A stretch of DNA of 64,000 nucleotides from Closterium sp. Naga37s-1 (GCA_947471745.1 CANJKZ010000922.1:924501-988500); one strand, 5' to 3'; shown: positions 45,390-60,406, counted from the first letter of the stretch. The notes: generated from the letters alone by a model not told the origin. A program made the numbers and translations.

Positions 45390-48300
45390 CCTCTCACCCA
45401 CTCTCATACGCTCTCATTCCCTCTCACCCACTCTCATACGCTCTCATTCCCTCTCACCCACTCTCATACACTCTCATCCCCTCTCACCCACTCTCATACG
45501 CTCTCATTCCCTCTCACCCACTCTCATACGCTCTCATTCCCTCTCACCCACTCTCATATGCTCTCATTCCCTCTCACCCACTCTCTTACGCTCTCATTCC
45601 CTCTCACCCACTCTCATACGCTCTCATTCCCTCTCACCCACTCTCATACGCTCTCATTCCCTCTCACCCACTCTCATACGCTCTCATTCCCTCTCACCCA
45701 CTCTCATACGCTCTCATTCCCTCTCACCCACTCTCATACGCTCTCATTCCCTCTCACCCACTCTCATACGCTCTCATTCCCTCTCACCCACTCTCATACG
45801 CTCTCATTCCCTCTCACCCACTCTCATACGCTCTCATTCCCTCTCACCCACTCTCATACGCTCTCATTCCCTCTCACCCACTCTCTTACGCTCTCATTCC
45901 CTCTCACCCACTCTCATACGCTCTCATTCCCTCTCACCCATTCTCATACGCTCTCATTCCCTCTCACCCACTCTCATACGCTCTCATTCCCTCTCACCCA
46001 CTCTCATACGCTCTCATTTTCTCTCACCCACTCTCTTACGCTCTCATTCCCTCTCACCCACTCTCATACGCTCTCATTCCCTCTCACCCATTCTCATACG
46101 CTCTCATTCCCTCTCACCCACTCTCATACGCTCTCATTCCCTCTCACCCACTCTCATACGCTCTCATCCCCTCTCACCCACTCTCATACGCTCTCATTCC
46201 CTCTCACCCACTCTCATACGCTCTCATTCCCTCTCACCCACTCTCATACGCTCTCATTCCCTCTCACCCACTCTCATACGCTCTCATTCCCTCTCACCCA
46301 CTCTCATATGCTCTCATTCCCTCTCACCCACTCTCATACGCTCTCATTCCCTCTCACCCACTCTCATACGCTCTCATTCCCTCTCACCCACTCTCATACG
46401 CTCTCATTCCCTCTCACCCGCTCTCTTACGCTCTCATTCCCTCTCACCCACTCTCATACGCTCTCATTCCCTCTCACCCACTCTCTTACGCTCTCATTCC
46501 CTCTCACCCACTCTCATACGCTCTCATTCCCTCTCACCCACTCTCATACGCTCTCATTCCCTCTCACCCACTCTCATACGCTCTCATTCCCTCTCACCCA
46601 CTCTCATACGCTCTCATTCCCTCTCACCCACTCTCATACGCTCTCATTCCCTCTCACCCACTCTCATACGCTCTCATTCCCTCTCACCCACTCTCATACG
46701 CTCTCATTCCCTCTCACCCACTCTCATACGCTCTCATTCCCTCTCACCCACTCTCATACGCTCTCATTCCCTCTCACCCACTCTCATACGCTCTCATTCC
46801 CTCTCACCCACTCTCATACGCTCTCATTCCCTCTCACCCACTCTCATACTCTCTCATTCCCTCTCACCCACTCTTATACGCTCTCATTTTCTCTCACCCA
46901 CTCTCATACGCTCTCATTCCCTCTCACCCACTCTCATACGCTCTCATTCCCTCTCACCCATTCTCATACGCTCTCATTCCCTCTCACCCACTCTCATACG
47001 CTCTCATTCCCTCTCACCCACTCTCATACGCTCTCATTCCCTCTCACCCACTCTCATACGCTCTCATTCCCTCTCACCCACTCTCATACGCTCTCATTCC
47101 CTCTCACCCACTCTCATACGCTCTCATTCCCTCTCACCCACTCTCATACGCTCTCATTCCCTCTCACCCACTCTCATACGCTCTCATTCCCTCTCACCCA
47201 CTCTCATACGCTCTCATTCCCTCTCACCCACTCTCATACGCTCTCATTCCCTCTCACCCACTCTCATACGCTCTCATTACCTCTCACCCACTCTCATACG
47301 CTCTCATTCCCTCTCACCCACTCTCTTACGCTCTCATTCCCTCTCACCCACTCTCATACGCTCTCATTCCCTCTCACCCACTCTCATACGCTCTCATTCC
47401 CTCTCACCCACTCTCATACGCTCTCATTCCCTCTCACCCACTCTCATACGCTCTCATTCCCTCTCACCCACTCTCATACGCTCTCATCCCCTCTCACCCA
47501 CTCTCATACGCTCTCATTCCCTCTCACCCACTCTCATACGCTCTCATTCCCTCTCACCCACTCTCATACGTTCTCATTCCCTCCCACCCACTCTCATACG
47601 CTCTCATTCCCTCCCACCCACTCTCATACGCTCTCATTCCCTCTCACCCACTCTTATACGCTCTCATTCCCTCTCACCCACTCTCATACGCTCTCATTCC
47701 CTCTCACCCACTCTCATACGCTCTCATTCCCTCTCACCCACTCTCATACGCTCTCATTCCCTCTCACCCACTCTTATACGCTCTCATTTTCTCTCACCCA
47801 CTCTCATACGCTCTCATTCCCTCTCACCCACTCTCATATGCTCTCATTACCTCTCACCCATTCTCATACGCTCTCATTCCCTCTCACCCACTCTCATACG
47901 CTCTCATTCCCTCTCACCCACTCTCATACGCTCTCATTCCCTCTCACCCACTCTCATACGCTCTCATTCCCTCTCACCCACTCTCTTACGCTCTCATTCC
48001 CTCTCACCCACTCTCATACGCTCTCATTCATTCCCTCTCACCCACTCTCATACGCTCTCATTCCCTCTCACCCACTCTCATACGCTCTCATTCCCTCTCA
48101 CCCACTCTCATACGCTCTCATTCCCTCTCACCCACTCTCATACGCTCTCATTCCCTCTCACCCACTCTCATACGCTCTCATTCCCTCTCACCCACTCTCA
48201 TACGCTCTCATTCCCTCCCACCCACTCTCATACGCTCTCATTCCCTCCCACCCACACTCATACGCTCTCATTCCCTCTCACCCACTCTCATACGCTCTCA

Positions 48301-51300
48301 TCCCCTCTCACCCACTCTCATACGCTCTCATTCCCTCTCACCCACTCTCATACGCTCTCATTCCCTCTCACCCACTCTCATACGTTCTCATTCCCTCTCA
48401 CCCACTCTCATACGCTCTCATTCCCTCTCACCCACTCTCATACGCTCTCATTCCCTCTCACCCACTCTCATACGCTCTCATTCCCTCTCACCCACTCTCA
48501 TACGCTCTCATTCCCTCTCACCCACTCTCATACGCTCTCATTCCCTCTCACCCACTCTCATACGCTCTCATTCCCTCTCACCCACTCTCATACGCTCTCA
48601 TTCCCTCTCACCCACTCTCTTACGCTCTCATTCCCTCTCACCCACTCTCATACGCTCTCATTCCCTCTCACCCACTCTCATACGCTCTCATTCCCTCTCA
48701 CCCACTCTCATACGCTCTCATTCCCTCTCACCCACTCTCATACGCTCTCATTCCCTCTCACCCACTCTCATACGCTCTCATTCCCTCTCACCCACTCTCA
48801 TACGCTCTCATTCCCTCTCACCCACTCTCATACGCTCTCATTCCCTCTCACCCACTCTCATACGCTCTCATTCCCTCTCACCCACTCTCATACGCTCTCA
48901 TTCCCTCTCACCCACTCTCATACGCTCTCATTCCCTCTCACCCACTCTCATACGCTCTCATTCCCTCTCACCCACTCTCATACGCTTTCATTCCCTCTCA
49001 CCCACTCTCATACGCTCTCATTCCCTCTCACCCACTCTCATACGCTCTCATTCCCTCTCACCCACTCTCATACGCTCTCATTCCCTCTCACCCACTCTCA
49101 TACGCTCTCATTCCCTCTCACCCACTCTCTTACGCTCTCATTCCCTCTCACCCACTCTCATACGCTCTCATTCCCTCTCACCCACTCTCATACGCTCTCA
49201 TTCCCTCTCACCCACTCTCATACGCTCTCATTCCCTCTCACCCACTCTCATACGCTCTCATTCCCTCTCACCCACTCTCATACGCTCTCATCCCCTCTCA
49301 CCCACTCTCATACGCTCTCATTCCCTCTCACCCACTCTCATACGCTCTCATTCCCTCTCACCCACTCTCATACGTTCTCATTCCCTCCCACCCACTCTCA
49401 TACGCTCTCATTCCCTCCCACCCACTCTCATACGCTCTCATTCCCTCTCACCCACTCTTATACGCTCTCATTCCCTCTCACCCACTCTCATACGCTCTCA
49501 TTCCCTCTCACCCACTCTCATACGCTCTCATTCCCTCTCACCCACTCTCATACGCTCTCATTCCCTCTCACCCACTCTTATACGCTCTCATTTTCTCTCA
49601 CCCACTCTCATACGCTCTCATTCCCTCTCACCCACTCTCATATGCTCTCATTGCCTCTCACCCATTCTCATACGCTCTCATTCCCTCTCACCCACTCTCA
49701 TACGCTCTCATTCCCTCTCACCCACTCTCATACGCTCTCATTCCCTCTCACCCACTCTCATACGCTCTCATTCCCTCTCACCCACTCTCTTACGCTCTCA
49801 TTCCCTCTCACCCACTCTCATACGCTCTCATTCCCTCTCACCCACTCTCTTACGCTCTCATTCCCTCTCACCCACTCTCATACGCTCTCATTCCCTCTCA
49901 CCCACTCTCATACGCTCTCATTCCCTCTCACCCACTCTCATACGCTCTCATTCCCTCTCACCCACTCTCATACGCTCTCATTCCCTCTCACCCACTCTCA
50001 TACGCTCTCATTCCCTCTCACCCACTCTCATACGCTCTCATTCCCTCTCACCCACTCTCATACGCTCTCATTCCCTCTCACCCACTCTCATACGCTCTCA
50101 TTCCCTCCCACCCACTCTCATACGCTCTCATTCCCTCCCACCCACACTCATACGCTCTCATTCCCTCTCACCCACTCTCATACGCTCTCATCCCCTCTCA
50201 CCCACTCTTATACGCTCTCATTCCCTCTCACCCACTCTCATACGCTCTCATTCCCTCTCACCCACTCTCATACGTTCTCATTCCCTCTCACCCACTCTCA
50301 TACGCTCTCATTCCCTCTCACCCACTCTCATACGCTCTCATTCCCTCTCACCCACTCTCATACGCTCTCATTCCCTCTCACCCACTCTCATACGCTCTCA
50401 TTCCCTCTCACCCACTCTCATACGCTCTCATTCCCTCTCACCCACTCTCATACGCTCTCATTCCCTCTCACCCACTCTCATACGCTCTCATTCCCTCTCA
50501 CCCACTCTCTTACGCTCTCATTCCCTCTCACCCACTCTCATACGCTCTCATTCCCTCTCACCCACTCTCATACGCTCTCATTCCCTCTCACCCACTCTCA
50601 TACGCTCTCATTCCCTCTCACCCACTCTCATACGCTCTCATTCCCTCTCACCCACTCTCATACGCTCTCATTCCCTCTCACCCACTCTCATACGCTCTCA
50701 TTCCCTCTCACCCACTCTCATACGCTCTCATTCCCTCTCACCCACTCTCATACGCTCTCATTCCCTCTCACCCACTCTCATACGCTCTCATTCCCTCTCA
50801 CCACTCTCATACGCTCTCATTCCCTCTCACCCACTCTCTTACGCTCTCATTCCCTCTCACCCACTCTCATACGCTCTCATTCCCTCTCACCCATTCTCAT
50901 ACGCTCTCATTCCCTCTCACCCACTCTCATACGCTCTCATTCCCTCTCACCCACTCTCATACGCTCTCATTTTCTCTCACCCACTCTCATACGCTCTCAT
51001 TCCCTCTCACCCACTCTCATACGCTCTCATTCCCTCTCACCCATTCTCATACGCTCTCATTCCCTCTCACCCACTCTCATACGCTCTCATTCCCTCTCAC
51101 CCACTCTCATACGCTCTCATCCCCTCTCACCCACTCTCATACGCTCTCATTCCCTCTCACCCACTCTCATACGCTCTCATTCCCTCTCACCCACTCTCAT
51201 ACGCTCTCATTCCCTCTCACCCACTCTCATACGCTCTCATTCCCTCTCACCCACTCTCATACACTCTCATCCCCTCTCACCCACTCTCATACGCTCTCAT

Positions 51301-54300
51301 TCCCTCTCACCCACTCTCATACGCTCTCATTCCCTCTCACCCACTCTCATACGCTCTCATTCCCTCTCACCCACTCTCTTACGCTCTCATTCCCTCTCAC
51401 CCACTCTCATACGCTCTCATTCCCTCTCACCCACTCTCATACGCTCTCATTCCCTCTCACCCACTCTCATACGCTCTCATTCCCTCTCACCCACTCTCAT
51501 ACGCTCTCATTCCCTCTCACCCACTCTCATACGCTCTCATTCCCTCTCACCCACTCTCATACGCTCTCATTCCCTCTCACCCACTCTCATACGCTCTCAT
51601 TCCCTCTCATCCACTCTCATACGCTCTCATTCCCTCTCACCCACTCTCATACGCTCTCATTCCCTCTCACCCACTCTCATACGCTCTCATTCCCTCTCAC
51701 CCACTCTCATACGCTCTCATTCCCTCCCACCCACTCTCATACGCTCTCATTCCCTCCCACCCACACTCATACGCTCTCATTCCCTCTCACCCACTCTCAT
51801 ACGCTCTCATCCCCTCTCACCCACTCTCATACGCTCTCATTCCCTCTCACCCACTCTCATACGCTCTCATTCCCTCTCACCCACTCTCATACGCTCTCAT
51901 TCCCTCTCACCCACTCTCATACGCTCTCATTCCCTCTCACCCACTCTCATACGCTCTCATTCCCTCTCACCCACTCTCATACGCTCTCATTCCCTCTCAC
52001 CCACTCTCTTACGCTCTCATTCCCTCTCACCCACTCTCATACGCTCTCATTCCCTCTCACCCATTCTCATACGCTCTCATTCCCTCTCACCCACTCTCAT
52101 ACGCTCTCATTCCCTCTCATCCACTCTTGTACGCTCTCATTCCCTCTCACCCACTCTCATACGCTCTCATTCCCTCTCACCCACTCTCATACGCTCTCAT
52201 TGCCTCTCACCCACTCTCATACGCTCTCATTCCCTCTCACCCACTCTCATACGCTCTCATTCCCTCTCACCCACTCTCATACGCTCTCATTCCCTCTCAC
52301 CCACTCTCATACGCTCTCATTCCCTCTCACCCACTCTCATACGCTCTCATTCCCTCTCACCCACTCTCATACGCTCTCATTCCCTCTCACCCACTCTCAT
52401 ACGCTCTCATTCCCTCTCACCCACTCTCATACACTCTCATCCCCTCTCACCCACTCTCATACGCTCTCATTCCCTCTCACCCACTCTCATACGCTCTCAT
52501 TCCCTCTCACCCACTCTCATACGCTCTCATTCCCTCTCACCCACTCTCTTACGCTCTCATTCCCTCTCACCCACTCTCATACGCTCTCATTCCCTCTCAC
52601 CCACTCTCATACGCTCTCATTCCCTCTCACCCACTCTCATACGCTCTCATTCCCTCTCACCCACTCTCATACGCTCTCATTCCCTCTCACCCACTCTCAT
52701 ACGCTCTCATTCCCTCTCACCCACTCTCATACACTCTCATCCCCTCTCACCCACTCTCATACGCTCTCATTCCCTCTCACCCACTCTCATACGCTCTCAT
52801 TCCCTCTCACCCACTCTCGTACGCTCTCATTCCCTCTCACCCACTCTCTTACGCTCTCATTCCCTCTCACCCACTCTCATACGCTCTCATTCCCTCTCAC
52901 CCACTCTCATACGCTCTCATTCCCTCTCACCCACTCTCATACGCTCTCATTCCCTCTCACCCACTCTCATACGCTCTCATTCCCTCTCACCCACTCTCAT
53001 ACGCTCTCATTCCCTCTCACCCACTCTCATACGCTCTCATTCCCTCTCACCCACTCTCATACGCTCTCATTCCCTCTCACCCACTCTCATACGCTCTCAT
53101 TCCCTCTCACCCACTCTCATACGCTCTCATTCCCTCTCACCCACTCTGATACACTCTCATCCCCTCTCACCCACTCTCATACGCTCTCATTCCCTCTCAC
53201 CCACTCTCATACGCTCTCATTCCCTCTCACCCACTCTCATACGCTCTCATTCCCTCTCACCCACTCTCTTACGCTCTCATTCCCTCTCACCCACTCTCAT
53301 ACGCTCTCATTCCCTCTCACCCACTCTCATACGCTCTCATTCCCTCTCACCCACTCTCATACGCTCTCATTCCCTCTCACCCACTCTCATACGCTCTCAT
53401 TCCCTCTCACCCACTCTCATACGCTCTCATTCCCTCTCACCCACTCTCATACACTCTCATCCCCTCTCACCCACTCTCATACGCTCTCATTCCCTCTCAC
53501 CCACTCTCATACGCTCTCATTCCCTCTCACCCACTCTCGTACGCTCTCATTCCCTCTCACCCACTCTCTTACGCTCTCATTCCCTCTCACCCACTCTCAT
53601 ACGCTCTCATTCCCTCTCACCCATTCTCATACGCTCTCATTCCCTCTCACCCACTCTCATACGCTCTCATTCCCTCTCACCCACTCTCATACGCTCTCAT
53701 TCTCTCTCACCCACTCTCATACGCTCTCATTCCCTCTCACCCATTCTCATACGCTCTCATTCCCTCTCACCCACTCTCATACGCTCTCATTCCCTCTCAC
53801 CCACTCTCATACGCTCTCATTTTCTCTCACCCACTCTCTTACGCTCTCATTCCCTCTCACCCACTCTCATACGCTCTCATTCCCTCTCACCCATTCTCAT
53901 ACGCTCTCATTCCCTCTCACCCACTCTCATACGCTCTCATTCCCTCTCACCCACTCTCATACGCTCTCATTCCCTCTCACCCACTCTCATACGCTCTCAT
54001 TCCCTCTCACCCACTCTCATACGCTCTCATTCCCTCTCACCCACTCTCATACGCTCTCATTCCCTCTCACCCACTCTCATACGCTCTCATTCCCTCTCAC
54101 CCACTCTCATACGCTCTCATTCCCTCTCACCCACTCTCATACGCTCTCATTCCCTCTCACCCACTCTCATACGCTCTCATTCCCTCTCACCCACACTCAT
54201 ACCCTCTCATTCCCTCTCACCCACTCTCATACGCTCTCATTCCCTCTCACCCACTCTCATACGCTCTCATTCCCTCTCACCCACTCTCATACGCTCTCAT

Positions 54301-57300
54301 TCCCTCTCACCCACTCTCATACGCTCTCATTCCCTCTCACCCACTCTCATACGCTCTCATTCCCTCTCACCCACTCTCATACGCTCTCATTCCCTCTCAC
54401 CCACTCTCTTACGCTCTCATTCCCTCTCACCCACTCTCATACGCTCTCATTCCCTCTCACCCATTCTCATACGCTCTCATTCCCTCTCACCCACTCTCAT
54501 ACGCTCTCATTCCCTCTCACCCACTCTCATACGCTCTCATTCCCTCTCACCCACTCTCATACGCTCTCATTCCCTCTCACCCACTCTCATACGCTCTCAT
54601 TCCCTCTCACCCACTCTCATACGCTCTCATTCCCTCTCACCCACTCTCATACGCTCTCATTCCCTCTCACCCACTCTCATACGCTCTCATTCCCTCTCAC
54701 CCACTCTCATACGCTCTCATTCCCTCTCACCCACTCTCATACGCTCTCATTCCCTCTCATCCACTCTCATACGCTCTCATTCCCTCTCACCCACTCTCAT
54801 ACGCTCTCATCCCCTCTCACCCACTCTCATACGCTCTCATTCCCTCTCACCCACTCTCTTACGCTCTCATTCCCTCTCACCCACTCTCATACGCTCTCAT
54901 TCCCTCTCACCCATTCTCATACGCTCTCATTCCCTCTCACCCACTCTCATACGCTCTCATTCCCTCTCATCCACTCTTGTACGCTCTCATTCCCTCTCAC
55001 CCACTCTCATACGCTCTCATTCCCTCTCACCCACTCTCATACGCTCTCATTGCCTCTCACCCACTCTCATACGCTCTCATTCCCTCTCACCCACTCTCAT
55101 ACGCTCTCATTCCCTCTCACCCACTCTCATACGCTCTCATTCCCTCTCACCCACTCTCATACGCTCTCATTCCCTCTCACCCACTCTCATACGCTCTCAT
55201 TCCCTCTCACCCACTCTCATACGCTCTCATTCCCTCTCACCCACTCTGATACACTCTCATCCCCTCTCACCCACTCTCATACGCTCTCATTCCCTCTCAC
55301 CCACTCTCATACGCTCTCATTCCCTCTCACCCACTCTCATACGCTCTCATTCCCTCTCACCCACTCTCTTACGCTCTCATTCCCTCTCACCCACTCTCAT
55401 ACGCTCTCATTCCCTCTCACCCACTCTCATACGCTCTCATTCCCTCTCACCCACTCTCATACGCTCTCATTCCCTCTCACCCACTCTCATACGCTCTCAT
55501 TCCCTCTCACCCACTCTCATACGCTCTCATTCCCTCTCACCCACTCTCATACACTCTCATCCCCTCTCACCCACTCTCATACGCTCTCATTCCCTCTCAC
55601 CCACTCTCATACGCTCTCATTCCCTCTCACCCACTCTCGTACGCTCTCATTCCCTCTCACCCACTCTCTTACGCTCTCATTCCCTCTCACCCACTCTCAT
55701 ACGCTCTCATTCCCTCTCACCCATTCTCATACGCTCTCATTCCCTCTCACCCACTCTCATACGCTCTCATTCCCTCTCACCCACTCTCATACGCTCTCAT
55801 TCTCTCTCACCCACTCTCATACGCTCTCATTCCCTCTCACCCATTCTCATACGCTCTCATTCCCTCTCACCCACTCTCATACGCTCTCATTCCCTCTCAC
55901 CCACTCTCATACGCTCTCATTTTCTCTCACCCACTCTCTTACGCTCTCATTCCCTCTCACCCACTCTCATACGCTCTCATTCCCTCTCACCCATTCTCAT
56001 ACGCTCTCATTCCCTCTCACCCACTCTCATACGCTCTCATTCCCTCTCACCCACTCTCATACGCTCTCATTCCCTCTCACCCACTCTCATACGCTCTCAT
56101 TCCCTCTCACCCACTCTCATACGCTCTCATTCCCTCTCACCCACTCTCATACGCTCTCATTCCCTCTCACCCACTCTCATACGCTCTCATTCCCTCTCAC
56201 CCACTCTCATACGCTCTCATTCCCTCTCACCCACTCTCATACGCTCTCATTCCCTCTCACCCACTCTCATACGCTCTCATTCCCTCTCACCCACACTCAT
56301 ACCCTCTCATTCCCTCTCACCCACTCTCATACGCTCTCATTCCCTCTCACCCACTCTCATACGCTCTCATTCCCTCTCACCCACTCTCATACGCTCTCAT
56401 TCCCTCTCACCCACTCTCATACGCTCTCATTCCCTCTCACCCACTCTCATACGCTCTCATTCCCTCTCACCCACTCTCATACGCTCTCATTCCCTCTCAC
56501 CCACTCTCTTACGCTCTCATTCCCTCTCACCCACTCTCATACGCTCTCATTCCCTCTCACCCATTCTCATACGCTCTCATTCCCTCTCACCCACTCTCAT
56601 ACGCTCTCATTCCCTCTCACCCACTCTCATACGCTCTCATTCCCTCTCACCCACTCTCATACGCTCTCATTCCCTCTCACCCACTCTCATACGCTCTCAT
56701 TCCCTCTCACCCACTCTCATACGCTCTCATTCCCTCTCACCCACTCTCATACGCTCTCATTCCCTCTCACCCACTCTCATACGCTCTCATTCCCTCTCAC
56801 CCACTCTCATACGCTCTCATTCCCTCTCACCCACTCTCATACGCTCTCATTCCCTCTCACCCACTCTCATACGCTCTCATTCCCTCTCACCCACTCTGAT
56901 ACACTCTCATCCCCTCTCACCCACTCTCATACGCTCTCATTCCCTCTCACCCACTCTCATACGCTCTCATTCCCTCTCACCCACTCTCATACGCTCTCAT
57001 TCCCTCTCACCCACTCTCTTACGCTCTCATTCCCTCTCACCCACTCTCATACGCTCTCATTCCCTCTCACCCACTCTCATACGCTCTCATTCCCTCTCAC
57101 CCACTCTCATACGCTCTCATTCCCTCTCACCCACTCTCATACGCTCTCATTCCCTCTCACCCACTCTCATACGCTCTCATTCCCTCTCACCCACTCTCAT
57201 ACACTCTCATCCCCTCTCACCCACTCTCATACGCTCTCATTCCCTCTCACCCACTCTCATACGCTCTCATTCCCTCTCACCCACTCTCGTACGCTCTCAT

Positions 57301-58590
57301 TCCCTCTCACCCACTCTCTTACGCTCTCATTCCCTCTCACCCACTCTCATACGCTCTCATTCCCTCTCACCCATTCTCATACGCTCTCATTCCCTCTCAC
57401 CCACTCTCATACGCTCTCATTCCCTCTCACCCACTCTCATACGCTCTCATTCTCTCTCACCCACTCTCATACGCTCTCATTCCCTCTCACCCATTCTCAT
57501 ACGCTCTCATTCCCTCTCACCCACTCTCATACGCTCTCATTCCCTCTCACCCACTCTCATACGCTCTCATTTTCTCTCACCCACTCTCTTACGCTCTCAT
57601 TCCCTCTCACCCACTCTCATACGCTCTCATTCCCTCTCACCCATTCTCATACGCTCTCATTCCCTCTCACCCACTCTCATACGCTCTCATTCCCTCTCAC
57701 CCACTCTCATACGCTCTCATTCCCTCTCACCCACTCTCATACGCTCTCATTCCCTCTCACCCACACTCATACCCTCTCATTCCCTCTCACCCACTCTCAT
57801 ACGCTCTCATTCCCTCTCACCCACTCTCATACGCTCTCATTCCCTCTCACCCACTCTCATACGCTCTCATTCCCTCTCACCCACTCTCATACGCTCTCAT
57901 TCCCTCTCACCCACTCTCATACGCTCTCATTCCCTCTCACCCACTCTCATACGCTCTCATTCCCTCTCACCCACTCTCTTACGCTCTCATTCCCTCTCAC
58001 CCACTCTCATACGCTCTCATTCCCTCTCACCCATTCTCATACGCTCTCATTCCCTCTCACCCACTCTCATACGCTCTCATTCCCTCTCACCCACTCTCAT
58101 ACGCTCTCATTCCCTCTCACCCACTCTCATACGCTCTCATTCCCTCTCACCCACTCTCATACGCTCTCATTCCCTCTCACCCACTCTCATACGCTCTCAT
58201 TCCCTCTCACCCACTCTCATACGCTCTCATTCCCTCTCACCCACTCTCATACGCTCTCATTCCCTCTCACCCACTCTCATACGCTCTCATTCCCTCTCAC
58301 CCACTCTCATACGCTCTCATTCCCTCTCACCCACTCTCATACGCTCTCATTCCCTCTCACCCACTCTCATACGCTCTCATTCCCTCTCACCCACTCTCTT
58401 ACGCTGTCATTCCCTCTCACCCACTCTCATACGCTCTCATTCCCTCTCACCCATTCTCATACGCTCTCATTCCCTCTCACCCACTCTCATACGCTCTCAT
58501 TCCCTCTCACCCACTCTCATACGCTCTCATTCCCTCTCACCCACTCTCATACGCTCTCATTCCCTCTCACCCACTCTCATACACTCTCAC
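45390..58590 (+). repeat. 30-bp satellite array, segment 4 (13.2 kb)
   Basis: About 440 units of the same three-decamer monomer. Small phase changes occur near 48028 (four extra bases) and 50801 (one base lost). Rare variants recur at long fixed distances, showing higher-order duplication. Three overlapping open frames of 3079, 4463 and 3108 codons are artefacts of a stop-free 30-bp unit; the opposite strand has stops in every frame of the unit. Confidence 0.97.
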
Positions 58591-60170
58591 ACACTCTCAT
58601 ACACTCTCTTATACACTCTCATCCCTCCTCATCCACTCTCATACACTCTCAACCCCTCTCATCCTCTCTCATACACTCACATACACCCTTATTCACTCTC
58701 GTCCCCTCTCATCCACTGTCTGATACACTCTCATCCCCTCTCATACACACTCATACCCCCTAATCCGCTCTCATCCACTCTCATACACTTCCATACACTC
58801 TCATTCACACCCATCCCCTCTTATCCCCTCACATCCCCTCTCATACACTCTCATCCCCTCTCATACACACTCATCCCCTCTCATACACTCTCATACACTC
58901 TCATACACTCTCTACCACTCTCGTTCAATCTCCTACACTCACTCTCATACACTCCCATCCCCTCATAAACAGCCTTTCACTCTCATACACCCTCATGTCC
59001 TATCATCCGCTCTCATCCTATCTCACACACTCTCATCCCCTCTCATATACTCTCATCCCTTCACATCCCCTCTCATTCACTCTCATACACTCTCATACAC
59101 TCTCATCCCCTCACATACACTCTCATACACTCTCAACCACTCTCATCCACTCTCCTAAACTCTCATACTCTCTCATCATCCCTTATCATACACTCTCATT
59201 CACTCTCATTCACTGTCATCCCCTCTCACCCCCTCTCATTCCCTCTCATTCCCTCTCATCCCTTCTCATCCCCTCTCATTCACTCTCATACACTCTCAAC
59301 CACTCTCATCCACTCTCCTAAACTCTCATACTCTTTCATCATCCCTTATCATACTCTCTCATTCACTCTCATTCACTCTCATCCCCTCTCATCCCCTCTC
59401 ATTCCCTCTCATTCCCTTTCATTCCCTCTCATCCACTCTCATCCCCTCACATACACTCTCATACACTCTCAACCACTCTCATCCACTCTCCTAAACTCTC
59501 ATACTCTCTCATCATCCCTTATCATACACTCTCATTCACTCTCATTCACTCTCATCCCCTCTCATCCCCTCACATCCCATCTCATTCCCTCTCATACACT
59601 CTCATTCACTCTCATTCACTCTCATCCCCTCTCATCCCCTCTCATTCCCTCTCATACACTCTCATACACTCTCGTACCCACTCATACCAACTCATACACT
59701 ATCATATACACTCTCATCCCCTCTTATACACTCCCATACACACTCATACACTCTCATACACTCCCTTTCACTCTCGTGCACTCTCATCCCTGGTCATCCC
59801 CTCTCATCCCCTCTCATCCCCTCTCACACACTCTCATACACTCTCTTACACACTCTCATCCCTCCTCATCCACTCTCATACACTCTCAACTCCTCTCATC
59901 CTCTCTCATGCACTATCATACACTCTTAAACACTCTCATCCCCTCTCATACACACTCATACCCCCTAATCCGCTCTCATCCACTCTCATACACTTCCATA
60001 CACTCTCATTCACACTCATCCCCTCTTATCCCTTCTCAGCCCCTCTCATACACTCTCATCCCCTCTCATACACACTCATCCCCTCTCATCCCCTCTCATC
60101 CCCTCTCATCCCCTCTCATCCCCTCTCATACGCTCTCATACACTCTCTTGTCTGTGTGACATTCTCTCTT
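58591..60170 (+). repeat. Decayed satellite border made of 10-bp units
   Basis: The 30-bp order is lost. The sequence is a shuffle of CTCTCATACA, CTCTCATCCC, CTCTCATCCA, CTCTCATTCA and similar decamers. A block of about 150-170 bp containing 'CATCATCCCTTATCATAC' recurs near 59160, 59340 and 59510. Confidence 0.93.
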
Positions 60171-60406
60171 GTCCCCTAACTCTTGAAAGGCTCTCAATTT
60201 TCCCCCTTCCATTCTCTCTTATGCACAATACTACACCTTATATCCGCATGGTCTTATTGTCCAACAGAGCTTGAATCGGTCGTGAGGAACAACATGTTTC
60301 GCCTCATACGTTCAAGGTGAGAGGCTGAGGTTGAATACACATGATAACCTTCAAACTAGCTAAAGTGCATTGTTAACATCAGCCATCGTTCATTTCCAAA
60401 CAAGAA
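60171..60406. other. Interval upstream of the MULE-derived gene
   Basis: CT-rich tail of the satellite to about 60220, then ordinary sequence. A good splice-donor context (TTCAAG|GTGAGA) is at 60316/60317, but a mini-exon ending there does not join the next frame in the right phase, so no upstream exon is claimed. Confidence 0.4.

Noticed and set aside
33704..58590. Telomeric repeat
   Set aside because: The unit does not resemble TTTAGGG or related telomere repeats and the array is interstitial in this window.
43910..58968. Open frames of 3079, 4463 and 3108 codons resembling giant repetitive Ser/His/Pro proteins
   Set aside because: Satellite artefacts as above; frames overlap, switch peptide type at each small indel, and start in the E LTR or in satellite.
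60294..60316. Mini first exon of the MULE-derived gene (ATG plus TTCAAG|GTGAGA donor)
   Set aside because: It ends in phase 2, whereas the next acceptor at 60487/60488 needs phase 0; the join would be out of frame.
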